A stretch of 64,000 nucleotides of DNA from Pedosphaera parvula Ellin514 (GCF_000172555.1 NZ_ABOX02000027.1:18691-82690), one strand, 5' to 3'; positions 1 to 8,910 are shown, counted from the first letter of the stretch. A program made the numbers and translations. Notes: a model not told the origin generated them from the sequence alone.

Positions 1-147
1 AGTTGGGATGCGTCTTATCAATTTGCCTATGGCCCTACTCGAACTGTAACTGGTAGTGCGCCATCATTTCCGTTTGGTCAAAGCGCAGATGGTAAATACG
101 AATACATAAGCCATGCACTCCTCGTCTCACTCGGCTACCATTTCTAA
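1..147 (+). CDS. C-terminal end of an outer-membrane beta-barrel protein, FadL/OmpP1-like (partial)
   Basis: The first frame is open from base 1 to a TAA at 145-147 and gives 48 residues. They end in GKYEYISHALLVSLGYHF, which alternates polar and aromatic residues and finishes with Phe, the classical C-terminal beta-signal recognised by the BAM complex. The Y-x-S-H-A...S-L-G-Y-x-F ending is typical of OmpP1/FadL/TodX long-chain fatty-acid or hydrophobic-compound channels; that assignment is from memory of the family. The start lies outside the window. The downstream kinase gene begins inside its last 35 bases, which suggests translational coupling. Confidence 0.6.
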   Translation, partial: SWDASYQFAYGPTRTVTGSAPSFPFGQSADGKYEYISHALLVSLGYHF

Positions 148-1384
148 GCCGCAGCCAACCTTTGGCGCGGCAGCACAGAAGCGGACGTTGCTCATCGTCG
201 ATGACGAGGAAGGGCCGCGTCAGTCCTTACGAGTAGTCTTCAAGGACGAATACAATCTCCTGATGGCCAATGACGGTGTCCGCGCCATCGAGTTGGCCAA
301 GCAGAATAGAATTGATGTAGCCATCACTGACATCCGAATGGTTGGAATGTCCGGGGTGGAGTTGCTGGAACATTTGAAGAGCATTGATCCGGGAATTGAA
401 GTGATCATGCTCACGGCCTATGAAACTGTGGATACATTGCGCCTGGCTTTGCGATTGGGTGCGTGCGACTATCTGAACAAGCCATTCGACATTTCCACGA
501 TGCGCAAGGCCGTGTCCAATGCGATGGAGCGTCGATCGCTCGGTGAAGAGATCCGAAACAATGGTCAGCAACTGAACGAACTGCAAAAGGAATTGCAGAA
601 TCAAAAGATGGTGGAGGAAATCACCCGCACGAGGGGGGAAATTTATGCCAGCATCATTCATGATATCAATGGTCCATTGACGGTCATCTCCGGATTCATT
701 CAATTGATGAATCAGCGGATCGGGAGCAGTCCGAAACTCGAAGGAGAAGATTTGGATTTCTTGAAGGATCGTCTCAAAACCATTACGCGTCAGGTCACCA
801 ACTGTATCGAAATTTCCCGCCGGTATTTGAGCTTTCTACGGCAGAATTCGGATGAGAATCCTCCCGTGGGAGTCAACCACATCCTGGCTGACCTTCATGA
901 GTTGCTTAGGGTGCATCCCTATGTAAGAGACAATGAATTCGTAATTGATCGGTTGAGCGACGATGTGACAGTAAAGATCAACGGCACCGATCTAATTCAA
1001 ATCCTGTTGAATTTGGCGGTAAACGGTTTCCAATGCTCGCCGCAAAAGCATTCCGTGGTGATTGACGGCCGGTTTCTTCCCAATGCGGTGGATCTTTCCA
1101 GGTTTGAGGACAATGGCGAGGAACGTTTTCTCAACCGCGAGGGTTTCAAAAATGTCGGTCCACTATTGGCTATTGCAGTGAAGGACACTGGCCCCGGGAT
1201 TTGTGGAGATGTCCTTCCCAAAATTTTTGATCCTTACTTCACGACGAAATCCGCTTCACAGGGAACGGGGCTGGGTTTGAACGTGGTGCAACGGCTCATC
1301 AAAGAGGCGAAGGCTGCGCTTCACGTCAAAACAAAGGTTGGCGAGGGAACGACGTTTACCGTTTACCTGCCGGTGGCACAATAA
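113..1384 (+). CDS. Receiver-histidine kinase hybrid (REC first, kinase second)
   Basis: This is a 423-residue cytoplasmic signalling protein with no membrane segment or signal peptide. Residues about 24-135 form a CheY-like receiver: acidic pair D30/D31, phospho-acceptor D73 in ITDIRM, K123 in NKPFD. A short coiled-coil linker follows, then a DHp helix with the H-box at H183 (IIHDINGPLT), then an HATPase_c domain with the N-box around N300, the DTGPGI G1 box, an F box (FDPYFTTK) and the GTGLGL G2 box. A receiver placed before a kinase usually means the kinase responds to phosphorylation by another kinase. The ATG at 113 overlaps the preceding barrel gene by 35 bases. A later start would cut into the receiver fold, so this start is kept. 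The partner is not in the window. Confidence 0.9.
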   Translation: MHSSSHSATISKPQPTFGAAAQKRTLLIVDDEEGPRQSLRVVFKDEYNLLMANDGVRAIELAKQNRIDVAITDIRMVGMSGVELLEHLKSIDPGIEVIMLTAYETVDTLRLALRLGACDYLNKPFDISTMRKAVSNAMERRSLGEEIRNNGQQLNELQKELQNQKMVEEITRTRGEIYASIIHDINGPLTVISGFIQLMNQRIGSSPKLEGEDLDFLKDRLKTITRQVTNCIEISRRYLSFLRQNSDENPPVGVNHILADLHELLRVHPYVRDNEFVIDRLSDDVTVKINGTDLIQILLNLAVNGFQCSPQKHSVVIDGRFLPNAVDLSRFEDNGEERFLNREGFKNVGPLLAIAVKDTGPGICGDVLPKIFDPYFTTKSASQGTGLGLNVVQRLIKEAKAALHVKTKVGEGTTFTVYLPVAQ

Positions 1385-1414
1385 CCTTCTTCAGACGGTA
1401 GGGCGCTGACGGAA

Positions 1415-2254
1415 TTAATCCCGGGTGACCGTGGCTTCTATCTGACCGTGTGGTTCTTCCGTGGGTACGAACACCTCGTTGTTATTCTCCAATCCAAACG
1501 GTTTTAAATTGATGAGCAGGTAATGCTTGTTTGGCATTTTCAGAGTTACCCGGGAGATTTCGGGAACAGCTTTCAACGCAGCTTCGGCCATTTGGTAGAG
1601 GGTAGTCTGGACGGAGGGGCTGTAGTTGTTCGCAAAGATGGCAAGCATCTCATTTAAAATCTTCCGATTGGCTTCGCCATAAAGTTTTGGCGATTTTTGA
1701 AAAGTCCAGCTGGCCTCAAGACTCGTGGCCATGATGCGATCCTTGGTTTCAGGCAGGGTGGTGTACTCGCATTTGGGATAACCCTCGAAGCCTGACTCTG
1801 TCGATTTAAGGATAAGCAAATCCTTTATGCCGGATTCGACCAATATCTTGTCGCGGTTACAGGTGACATGGGCAAACGGGCAGGCCTCGGAATTGCCGGA
1901 GAAGGCGTGCGGATGGGGTTTGCCATCGATGCTCAGGCGTTTCCACATGCGCTCGCTCAGGTGGAGTGTGACCTTTTGAATTTGGCTGTAATGCTTGAGG
2001 AAGTGTTCACCAAGGGCGATGCCGAAGCGTTCGGTCTCGCCACCGAGATGTTGTTTGGCGAGGGCGTTGACGGTATTTTTCATCGTGTCCGTGGGCACGA
2101 CTGTACTGTTGTCACCGCTGGTGTAGGAGCTGACGAAATCACCTTCCAGAGCCACCGAGACGTCGACTTCCTTGACGGTATGTTCTGAACCGTTGCGCGT
2201 AACTTTCATTACGCGCACACGGTCCTTGCCATATTGTTGATGGGCCAACTTCAT
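1415..2254 (-). CDS. pucL: Urate oxidase (uricase), cofactor-free
   Basis: It oxidises urate with O2 to 5-hydroxyisourate and H2O2. The 279-residue length fits a tunnel-fold uricase. The catalytic pair is visible: K10 in the YGKDRVRV strand, and T55-D56 in TVVPTDTMKNTV, matching the K/T relay of Aspergillus uricase. The YTSGDNS element precedes it. It starts 4 bases after the stop of the aminotransferase gene and is probably the last gene of the leftward transcript that begins with preA. uraH and uraD, on the opposite arm, handle its product. Its 3' end faces the kinase gene across 30 bases. Confidence 0.95.
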   Translation of the reverse strand: MKLAHQQYGKDRVRVMKVTRNGSEHTVKEVDVSVALEGDFVSSYTSGDNSTVVPTDTMKNTVNALAKQHLGGETERFGIALGEHFLKHYSQIQKVTLHLSERMWKRLSIDGKPHPHAFSGNSEACPFAHVTCNRDKILVESGIKDLLILKSTESGFEGYPKCEYTTLPETKDRIMATSLEASWTFQKSPKLYGEANRKILNEMLAIFANNYSPSVQTTLYQMAEAALKAVPEISRVTLKMPNKHYLLINLKPFGLENNNEVFVPTEEPHGQIEATVTRD

Positions 2255-2258
2255 TGGC

Positions 2259-3599
2259 TTACAGCGTGGAGAATGCGGCGTCGAAGACTTCGAGCATGAA
2301 ATCAGCGTCGCCCTTGTTGATGCACATCGGGGGAGCGAAACGGATAATGTTGCCAGTGAGACCGCCTTTGCCGAGCAGCAGGCCGAGGTCTTTGCAGGTT
2401 TCGAGTATCTGGGCGCATTCAGACTTGGCCGGTTCCTTGGTGGTGCGGTCCTTGACGAGTTCGATGCCGAGCATCAATCCCTTGCCGCGGACGTCGCCGA
2501 TAATGTTGTGTTTTTCCTTGAGGCGTTCGAGACCGGCGAGGACGTAGCTGCCCATGTTGAGGGCGTTGGCCTGGAGATTTTCCTTTTCGATAACTTCCAT
2601 GACGGCCTTGCCCTGAGCGCAGACAACGGGGTTGCCGCCGAAGGTATTAAAATGAATGCGCTTGGCGAGGACGCTGGCGATTTGAGGCGTGGTGACGACG
2701 GCGGCGAGGGGACAGCCGTTGCCGATGCCTTTGGCCATGGTGACGATGTCGGGAATGACGCCTTGAGTTTCAAAGCCCCAGTAGTGTGTTCCGGTGCGGG
2801 CGAAGCCGGCCTGGACTTCGTCAGCGATGCAGACGCCACCAGCAGCGCGGGCGTGCTCGTAAGCATGCTTCAGGTAGCCGTCCGGGAAGACGATAACGCC
2901 ACCAACGCCTTGAATGGATTCAGCGATGAAACCGGCGATCTGACCGGAGGTGCCGAAGTCGATGAGGTTTTTCACGTCTGCGGCATATTTCTTCCCGGCA
3001 TCGGGATCGTTGCGGCCGTAAGGTCCACGATAGGGATCGGGGGCCATGGCATGATGGACGCCGAAGCTATGGGGGACGTTGAATTTCCAGGTGCTATGGG
3101 AGGTCGCCGCCATGCCGGAGGCGTTGCCGCCATGGTAGGAATTGCGCAAGGCAATCATGTCGTAGTTGCCGGTATAAGCGCGGGCCATGAGCATTGCGAG
3201 GTCGTTGGCTTCGGAACCGGAGTTGACGAAATAGCAGACCTTGAGGTCGCCAGGCATCTTGGAGGCGAGCTTCTGGCCGAACTCGGCGATGTTTGGATGA
3301 AGATAAATAGTGGTGCTGTGCTGGAGCGTGGCGTTTTGTTTGTTTACGGCTTCCAACACATGGGGATGGCAGTGGCCCACGCTGATGGTGACGATGCCAC
3401 CGAGACCATCGAGATAGCGGCGGCCTTTTTCGTCAAAAATGTATTGGCCTTTGCCTTCCACGAACATGACCGGCTTCTTGTAGTAAAGAAAGAGAGCGGG
3501 GCTGAGAAATTCCTTGCGGAGACGGAGCACTTCTTCGGCGGAAGGACCGGTATAAGGCTTCGGAGTATAGTTGAATAGAGGCAATGTCGGTGTCTTCAT
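2259..3599 (-). CDS. Class III aminotransferase, AGXT2-like (alanine-glyoxylate / beta-aminoisobutyrate-pyruvate)
   Basis: This is a PLP-dependent fold-type I enzyme of 446 residues. It has the class III hallmark IADEVQAGFARTG with D260 for the pyridine nitrogen, and the Schiff-base lysine K290 in TMAKGIGNG. The N-terminal LFLYYKKPVMFVEGKG block resembles mitochondrial AGXT2. AGXT2-type enzymes transaminate glyoxylate with alanine and also take beta-aminoisobutyrate or beta-alanine. Both chemistries fit here, because the island makes glyoxylate from purines and beta-amino acids from pyrimidines. It lies between uricase (4-base gap) and the NCS1 permease (68-base gap). Exact amine donor and acceptor are inferred, not shown. 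Confidence 0.85.
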   Translation of the reverse strand: MKTPTLPLFNYTPKPYTGPSAEEVLRLRKEFLSPALFLYYKKPVMFVEGKGQYIFDEKGRRYLDGLGGIVTISVGHCHPHVLEAVNKQNATLQHSTTIYLHPNIAEFGQKLASKMPGDLKVCYFVNSGSEANDLAMLMARAYTGNYDMIALRNSYHGGNASGMAATSHSTWKFNVPHSFGVHHAMAPDPYRGPYGRNDPDAGKKYAADVKNLIDFGTSGQIAGFIAESIQGVGGVIVFPDGYLKHAYEHARAAGGVCIADEVQAGFARTGTHYWGFETQGVIPDIVTMAKGIGNGCPLAAVVTTPQIASVLAKRIHFNTFGGNPVVCAQGKAVMEVIEKENLQANALNMGSYVLAGLERLKEKHNIIGDVRGKGLMLGIELVKDRTTKEPAKSECAQILETCKDLGLLLGKGGLTGNIIRFAPPMCINKGDADFMLEVFDAAFSTL

Positions 3600-3667
3600 A
3601 GGATCATCATTTACAATAGTATGAGTTTAGACTGCTAGAGTGGTGGCGTAAGTCAAGTTGAGATGTG

Positions 3668-5206
3668 TTACGGCAAAGCGGGGGTGGATGGTTTGATGCC
3701 GGCCAAAGGCTTCATCGCCGGAGCGAGACTTCGCAAAATGGAATAGAGCAGGAAGGCAATGAGGAAGCCGACAAACCAGGCATAACTGTAAATCGTCATG
3801 AGAAAGGGAGGGAGCTTGTCCTTGGGGATTACGTTGATTGTGGCCAGAAAGCCGGGGACGTTGGGCAGGATGCTAACAATCAAGGCGAACAAACCCACCA
3901 GGCTGAAGCCTTTGGTGTAGCGATACTCGCCATCTGGTTTATAGAGATCCACGAGGCTGAGCTTGCATTTGCGGATGAGAAAATAGTCGGCAATCATGAT
4001 GCCACCGATGGGGCCGAGCAGAGCGCTGTAGCCGACCAGCCAGGTAAAAATGTAACCGGAAGGATTGGCCAGAAGTTTCCAGGGCATGATCAGCACTCCG
4101 ATGATTCCGGTGATGAGACCGCCCGTTCGGAATGAAATAAATTTGGGAGCCAGATTTGCAAAGTCGTTGGCCGGGCTGACGACATTGGCGGCGAGGTTGG
4201 TCGCCAGAGTGGCGATGCAGAGTGCGAGCATGGCAATGATCAGCACGAAGGGATTGGTAAAGTGAGTGAGAACATCGACCGGGTCCCAGATGGTTTTCTT
4301 GAAGATGATGGTGGTGGCAGAGGTGACGGCGACGCCGATGAATGCGTAGAGCGCCATGGTAGGTGGCAGGCCGATGGTTTGGCCGAGAACTTGATCGCGC
4401 TGGGATTTGGCGTAACGGGAGAAATCGGGGATGTTGAGCGAAAGAGTCGCCCAGAAGCCGATCATGCCAGTGAGCGCGGGGACGAAATATTTCCAAAATT
4501 GGCCATCTTTCGGTTGGCCGGGATCGAAGGCGGAAGGTTGGGAAAGCATGGGGCCGAAACCGCCCGCGGCGCTGTAGGCCCAGCCGAGCAGCAGGAGGCC
4601 GAGCACGATGAGGAGAGGAGCTTTGAAGCTGAGCAGCAGGCGAATGGAATCGATGCCCTTGTAGATGACCCACATGTTGATGCCCCAAAAAAGCATGAAG
4701 CAGAGGAACTGCGGGAAGGTGATGCCAAAGGCATTTTGGGCAGGAGTGGCGGCGAGCGAGGGGACAAAGACGGCCAGGATTTTGAAGATGGCATTGCCAC
4801 CAATCCATGCCTGGATGCCAAACCAACCGCAGGCGACGAGAGCGCGAAGGAGAGCGGGGACGTTGGCTCCGTGCGTGCCAAAGGAGGCGCGACAAAACAC
4901 GGGGAAGGGAATGCCGTAGCGCGTTCCGGCGTGGGCATTCAGAATCATTGGAATGAGGACGATGAGGTTCGCAAGGAAGATGGTGAGAATCGCCTGCCAC
5001 CAGTTCATGCCGCCATCGATGAGCGAGGAGGCAAGCATGTAAGTGGGAATGCAGGCGGCCATGGAAATCCAGAGCGCGGCGAAATTCCACATGCCCCATT
5101 TACGCCGCTCGGGTGGCACGGGCGCGAGGTCGGGGCTGTAGAGGTGGCTGCCTTCGATGGCGATCAGCTCATCGGGTGTCGATGCTTGCTCGGGTAAAGC
5201 GGGCAT
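3668..5206 (-). CDS. NCS1-family nucleobase/allantoin:cation symporter
   Basis: This 512-residue inner-membrane protein has about twelve hydrophobic segments. NCS1 hallmarks are visible: the N-terminal SPDLAPVPPERRKWGMWNF segment, GMNWWQA, the GTRYGIPFPVFCRASFG loop after TM2, and the helix with ALVACGWFGIQAWIGG. Members import uracil, allantoin, hydantoin, cytosine or purines with Na+ or H+. The neighbours (dihydropyrimidinase upstream, uricase downstream) suggest uracil, allantoin or urate, but the substrate cannot be read from sequence. The upstream mini-S24 gene ends 3 bases before its start codon, so the two are surely co-transcribed. Confidence 0.9.
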   Translation of the reverse strand: MPALPEQASTPDELIAIEGSHLYSPDLAPVPPERRKWGMWNFAALWISMAACIPTYMLASSLIDGGMNWWQAILTIFLANLIVLIPMILNAHAGTRYGIPFPVFCRASFGTHGANVPALLRALVACGWFGIQAWIGGNAIFKILAVFVPSLAATPAQNAFGITFPQFLCFMLFWGINMWVIYKGIDSIRLLLSFKAPLLIVLGLLLLGWAYSAAGGFGPMLSQPSAFDPGQPKDGQFWKYFVPALTGMIGFWATLSLNIPDFSRYAKSQRDQVLGQTIGLPPTMALYAFIGVAVTSATTIIFKKTIWDPVDVLTHFTNPFVLIIAMLALCIATLATNLAANVVSPANDFANLAPKFISFRTGGLITGIIGVLIMPWKLLANPSGYIFTWLVGYSALLGPIGGIMIADYFLIRKCKLSLVDLYKPDGEYRYTKGFSLVGLFALIVSILPNVPGFLATINVIPKDKLPPFLMTIYSYAWFVGFLIAFLLYSILRSLAPAMKPLAGIKPSTPALP

Positions 5207-5209
5207 AAG

Positions 5210-5512
5210 TTATTTCACGATTCGGACACATTTGCCGTAGATGGCGTTCCTACCAACCCATCCATTGATTCTGCCACGATTGTTTCCAATTTGGAAGCGC
5301 TCACCCTGAATGGCTTTTATCAAATGCAGATATTGAAACCCATTGGCCTTGCAGAGGACGATGTCGCCGACTTCCAAGTTTTCAATTTTTACGGGTTCAA
5401 CGGTGCAGAGTTGTCCTGATTCGATCTTGCCAGACATGGAGTTGCCACGCGGACGAAACTGCACTGTCTCGCCGTTTTTCAATTTTTCGATGTAAGCAGT
5501 GGCCCATCCCAT
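5210..5512 (-). CDS. Small S24/S26 peptidase-like protein with a Ser-His dyad
   Basis: This 100-residue protein is one LexA/signal-peptidase-like beta fold with no DNA-binding domain and no transmembrane anchor. The nucleophile motif is RGNSMSGKI (S25). The usual lysine strand reads FQYLHLIKAI, so a histidine (H63) falls where LexA and SipS carry Lys, as in archaeal/ER type signal peptidases. Next comes a GDIVLCKANG strand and a GNNRGRINGWV turn, as in S26 enzymes (GDNN). It sits 3 bases before the NCS1 permease and 12 bases after dihydropyrimidinase, so it belongs to the catabolic operon. Its target is unknown. It may also be an inactive fold. Confidence 0.7.
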   Translation of the reverse strand: MGWATAYIEKLKNGETVQFRPRGNSMSGKIESGQLCTVEPVKIENLEVGDIVLCKANGFQYLHLIKAIQGERFQIGNNRGRINGWVGRNAIYGKCVRIVK

Positions 5513-5524
5513 ATTATGCGAAGA

Positions 5525-6907
5525 CTAGAAATGACTTGGTTTTCGTTCCAGGAACTTACCACGCCCGATGGTGCCGACGAATTTACCGTTTTTTACGGCG
5601 ACTTGGCCGCGGACGGTGACGGCGCTGGGGCGGCCTTCGAGTTTCCAGCCTTCGAATGCGCTGTAATCGACGTTCATCATTTGTGAATTGGCGGAAATGG
5701 TGCCGCGATAATTGGGATCAAAGATGACGAGGTCGGCGTCGCTGCCGGGTTGGATGGCGCCTTTGCGCGGGAAGAGGTCGAATGTTTTGGCAACCTGCGT
5801 GCTCGCGACATCGACGAGGGTATGGATATCGATTTTGCCGGTTTTTACACCGTAAGTGTAGAGCAGGTTAATGCGCTCTTCGAGAGAGGGGATACCATTG
5901 GGAATTTTGGTGAAGTCATCCTTGCCCATCGGTTTCTGGCCTTTGAAATCGAAAGGAGCGTGATCGGTGGCGACGGTGTTCACGAGGCCGGAGCGGAGGC
6001 CGTTCCAAAGGACAGACTGATTACGGACGTCGCGCAGGGGAGGAGACATGACATATTTCGCGCCTTCGAAATTCGGACGTTCGGCGTAGGATTTGTCGAG
6101 GACGAGATATTGGATGAGGGTTTCGACTTTGACATCGACACCACGTTGACGGGCGGCGATTGCTTCATTGAGTGCTTCCTGGCAACTGAGATGAACGATG
6201 TAGGTGGAGGCGCCTGTGAGTTCCGCGAAAGTCATTAAGTGGTGAACGCCTTCCGCTTCAACGACTGGAGGCCGACTCTCGTGATGTTGGCCGGGATCGG
6301 TTTTACCGGCGGCGAGCAGTTCCTTGGAGCGTTCAGCGACGAGGGTTTCGTTTTCGCAATGAGCGGTGACGACGACACCGAGTTCCTTCGCCAGCTTAAG
6401 TGTGCGGTAGAGTTCGGTATCGTCGATGCCGAAAGCGCCTTTGTAGGCCAGGAAGATTTTGAAAGAGCTGATGCCACGCTTTACGATCTCGCGGAGTTGC
6501 GCTTCAGCCATGTCATCAAATTTGGTGACGCCCATGTGGAACGTAAAATCGCAGGCGGATTTGCCGACGGCTTGAGACATCCAGGTTTCGAATCCGGCCA
6601 GGGCTTCCTCCTTGCGTGAAGGGCAGCACATTTCGATCAGTGTGGTTGTGCCGCCGACGAGCGCGGCCTTGCTGCCGGTTTCGTAGGTGTCCTTCGAGAA
6701 GGTGCCCATGAAGGGCAGATAAATATGGACGTGCGGATCGATGAAGCCGGGGAAGACATATTTGCCAGTGGCATCGATGATCTCCGTGCCGGGTGGGGCA
6801 TCGATGTTGCGATCAATGCGCGTGATGGCTTCGTTTTCGCAGTAGATGTCGGCGGTGTAGCGGGCGGAGGTCGTTATGATTTCGCCGTTTTTGATTAGGA
6901 GCGGCAT
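5525..6907 (-). CDS. hydA: Dihydropyrimidinase (D-hydantoinase)
   Basis: It opens dihydrouracil or dihydrothymine to N-carbamoyl-beta-alanine or N-carbamoyl-beta-aminoisobutyrate, the second step of reductive pyrimidine breakdown. It is an amidohydrolase TIM barrel of 460 residues. Metal ligands H59 and H61 are in GFIDPHVHIYLP, the carboxylated lysine is K150 in GISSFKIFLAYKG, and later His ligands and the ATDHAPF motif are present. An in-frame extension to 6979 exists, but it would run over the neighbouring small gene and adds 24 residues without homology appeal. MPLLIKNGEII at 6907 matches family N-termini, so that start is chosen. Confidence 0.93.
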   Translation of the reverse strand: MPLLIKNGEIITTSARYTADIYCENEAITRIDRNIDAPPGTEIIDATGKYVFPGFIDPHVHIYLPFMGTFSKDTYETGSKAALVGGTTTLIEMCCPSRKEEALAGFETWMSQAVGKSACDFTFHMGVTKFDDMAEAQLREIVKRGISSFKIFLAYKGAFGIDDTELYRTLKLAKELGVVVTAHCENETLVAERSKELLAAGKTDPGQHHESRPPVVEAEGVHHLMTFAELTGASTYIVHLSCQEALNEAIAARQRGVDVKVETLIQYLVLDKSYAERPNFEGAKYVMSPPLRDVRNQSVLWNGLRSGLVNTVATDHAPFDFKGQKPMGKDDFTKIPNGIPSLEERINLLYTYGVKTGKIDIHTLVDVASTQVAKTFDLFPRKGAIQPGSDADLVIFDPNYRGTISANSQMMNVDYSAFEGWKLEGRPSAVTVRGQVAVKNGKFVGTIGRGKFLERKPSHF

Positions 6908-6929
6908 AGTGATCGTTCGTTGGAAATTG

Positions 6930-7214
6930 TTATTCTTTGTGGTGCGGGTTTCCGAATCTAAATTCTTTGATAAAGGCAATTACTTCCTCTTCGGAAGCAT
7001 TTTTTTTAACAATGGAGTCCGCTTCGATCAGGAAGGGGACGTTTCCAGAGGGAGACTCGATCTGGATTTCTTCTTCGCATTCGGACAGCTTGACCCACCA
7101 GAGGCCATCGTCGTCTGCGGGATGAGTCTTCTTCAATTGCTGAACAAGAAGGCTTGGAAATTCATCCTTCAATCTAGCTATTATCCTATCTATATCCCGC
7201 TGCATAAATTGCAT
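6930..7214 (-). CDS. Small soluble protein of unknown function
   Basis: About 91-94 residues, acidic and without a membrane segment. I do not recognise the family. It starts with an amphipathic helix (DIDRIIARLKDEF), has a WWVKLSECEEEIQIES strand pair, and ends in a helix rich in acidic residues. This alpha-beta-alpha layout recalls small immunity-type or barstar-like folds only superficially. ATG codons at 7214 and 7205 are both possible starts, and a TTG at 7244 is less likely. It lies between hydA (22 bases away) and mmsA, in the same orientation, so it may ride in the pyrimidine operon. Function is not inferred. Confidence 0.5.
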   Translation of the reverse strand: MQFMQRDIDRIIARLKDEFPSLLVQQLKKTHPADDDGLWWVKLSECEEEIQIESPSGNVPFLIEADSIVKKNASEEEVIAFIKEFRFGNPHHKE

Positions 7215-7398
7215 TCTCAACCATTGGCAGATGTGCAGAGTCAAACCCAGGGTTTTGCCCTGGGCTGTATTAGGTTACTCTTTCAGGGTAATCGGACTTT
7301 TGTCCATCTAGTTTCAGATACTGCGCACTTAATCTCCTCCATCCGTTTCATGGCGTTAATGTGAGCCTTTTTGGCAGCTAAGCCAAGGCCAAAGGCGG

Positions 7399-8910
7399 TT
7401 AACGATTCCCCTCCCGATGCCAAATATCGCCTTCGCCGTAGCTGAACCAGCGGCTGGTGGTGACTTTGAGCTGGGTGAAAAATTGGACCCCTTCCTTGCC
7501 TTGCATGTGGAGATCGCCGAAGAAGGAATCGTCCCAACCGTTAAAGGGGAACCAGGGCATGGAGGCAGGCACGCCGATGTTGATGCCGACCATACCGGCT
7601 TTGACGCGGTGTTTAAATTCGCGGGCGGCCTTGCCGGAGCGGGTGAAGATGGAGGCGCCATTGCCGAAGGCGGAACGATTGGCGACTTCGATGGCTTGAT
7701 TGAGGTCGTCCATACGCATGACGCTGAGGACGGGGCCAAAGATTTCCTCGCGCATGACAGTCATGCTGCTCTGCACTTCATCGAGGAGAGTAGCACCGAC
7801 GAAGAAGCCGTTCGGGGCGGAGTCGACTTTAACATTGCGACCGTCCGCCAAAACCTTGGCACCTTCCTTGATGCCAGCGTCAACGAGTTCGCAAACACGG
7901 TCGCGATGTTGCTTAGTGATGACGGGTCCCATGTGGGGTTGAGGGCTGCGGTCGGTGGGGCCGACTTGAATTTTGCGCGTTACTTCGGCGAGAGTGGGCA
8001 GAACAGTCTTGGCGGCATCTCCCACCACGATGGCAGTGGAACCGGCCATGCAACGTTCACCGGCGCAGCCGAAAGCGGCTTCCGTCACGCCACGCACAGA
8101 ATTTTCCACATCGGCATCGGGCATCAGGAGGATGTAGTTTTTCGCACCGCCATTGGATTGCACGCGTTTGCCATGTTTGGTGCCGATCTCGAAGATTTGT
8201 TTGGCGACCGGCGTAGAGCCGACAAAAGAAATGGCTTTGACTTTGGGATGCTTGAGCAAGGCATCGACGCAATCGCGTCCGCCGTGAACGATGTTAAGCA
8301 CGCCTTTGGGCAAGCCCGATTGTTCGAGGAGTTCCGCGATGCGAATGGCGGTGAGGGGAACCTTTTCGCTCGGCTTCAAGACGAAGGTGTTGCCGCAAAC
8401 CAAGGCCACGGGATACATCCAGAGTGGGACCATTGCGGGGAAGTTAAAGGGAGTGATGCCGACGCAGACGCCGAGAGGTTGACGCATGGCATCGCAATCG
8501 ATGCCGCGGGCAACGTTCTCGAGAATGTCGCCCATTAACAGAGAGGGAATGCCGCAGGCGAATTCGACCATCTCGATGCCGCGACGGACGTCGCCGCGAG
8601 ATTCGACGAGCGTTTTGCCGTGCTCACGAGTGACCATCTGCGCGAGCGCTTCGAAGTTTTCTTCGAGCAACATTTTGAATTTGAAAAAAATGCGGGCGCG
8701 TTCGGTTGGGGGCGTTTCCCACCAGCCGGGATAGGCAGCGTGCGCGGCATTGACAGCGGCCTCTACGTGCTGCGGTGTGCACATGGGAGTTTCGGCGATG
8801 ATGTCGCCCGTGGACGGGTTGTGGACGGGAGTGGTGGCGACGTCAGAGACAGTGAGCCAATCGCCGCCGATGTAATTGGGGCACGGAGTGAGAACTGTGG
8901 TGGATTTCAT
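7399..8910 (-). CDS. mmsA: Methylmalonate-semialdehyde dehydrogenase (CoA-acylating)
   Basis: It converts malonate or methylmalonate semialdehyde to acetyl-CoA or propionyl-CoA with NAD+ and CoA. The length of 503 residues is normal. It has the MMSDH subtype signature: catalytic C287 in FGCAGERCMAGS, the SNGGAKN segment where ordinary aldehyde dehydrogenases have the general-base Glu, and GITPFNFPAMVPLWM for cofactor binding. In this setting it finishes beta-alanine/beta-aminoisobutyrate degradation after hydA, the carbamoylase and an aminotransferase. The 184 bases downstream (7215-7398) show no gene. Confidence 0.95.
   Translation of the reverse strand: MKSTTVLTPCPNYIGGDWLTVSDVATTPVHNPSTGDIIAETPMCTPQHVEAAVNAAHAAYPGWWETPPTERARIFFKFKMLLEENFEALAQMVTREHGKTLVESRGDVRRGIEMVEFACGIPSLLMGDILENVARGIDCDAMRQPLGVCVGITPFNFPAMVPLWMYPVALVCGNTFVLKPSEKVPLTAIRIAELLEQSGLPKGVLNIVHGGRDCVDALLKHPKVKAISFVGSTPVAKQIFEIGTKHGKRVQSNGGAKNYILLMPDADVENSVRGVTEAAFGCAGERCMAGSTAIVVGDAAKTVLPTLAEVTRKIQVGPTDRSPQPHMGPVITKQHRDRVCELVDAGIKEGAKVLADGRNVKVDSAPNGFFVGATLLDEVQSSMTVMREEIFGPVLSVMRMDDLNQAIEVANRSAFGNGASIFTRSGKAAREFKHRVKAGMVGINIGVPASMPWFPFNGWDDSFFGDLHMQGKEGVQFFTQLKVTTSRWFSYGEGDIWHREGNR

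Noticed and set aside
2508..3578. A 356-residue open frame on the + strand opposite the aminotransferase
   Set aside because: It is the antisense shadow of a clear class III aminotransferase; GC-rich codons keep it open. The protein is low-complexity Gly/Ala/Asp with no family resemblance.
4262..5197. A 311-residue open frame opposite the NCS1 permease
   Set aside because: It is antisense to a transporter with recognisable family motifs; the product is Glu/Gly/Asp-rich without a fold.
7417..8538. A 373-residue open frame opposite MMSDH
   Set aside because: It is antisense to a dehydrogenase with all catalytic motifs present.
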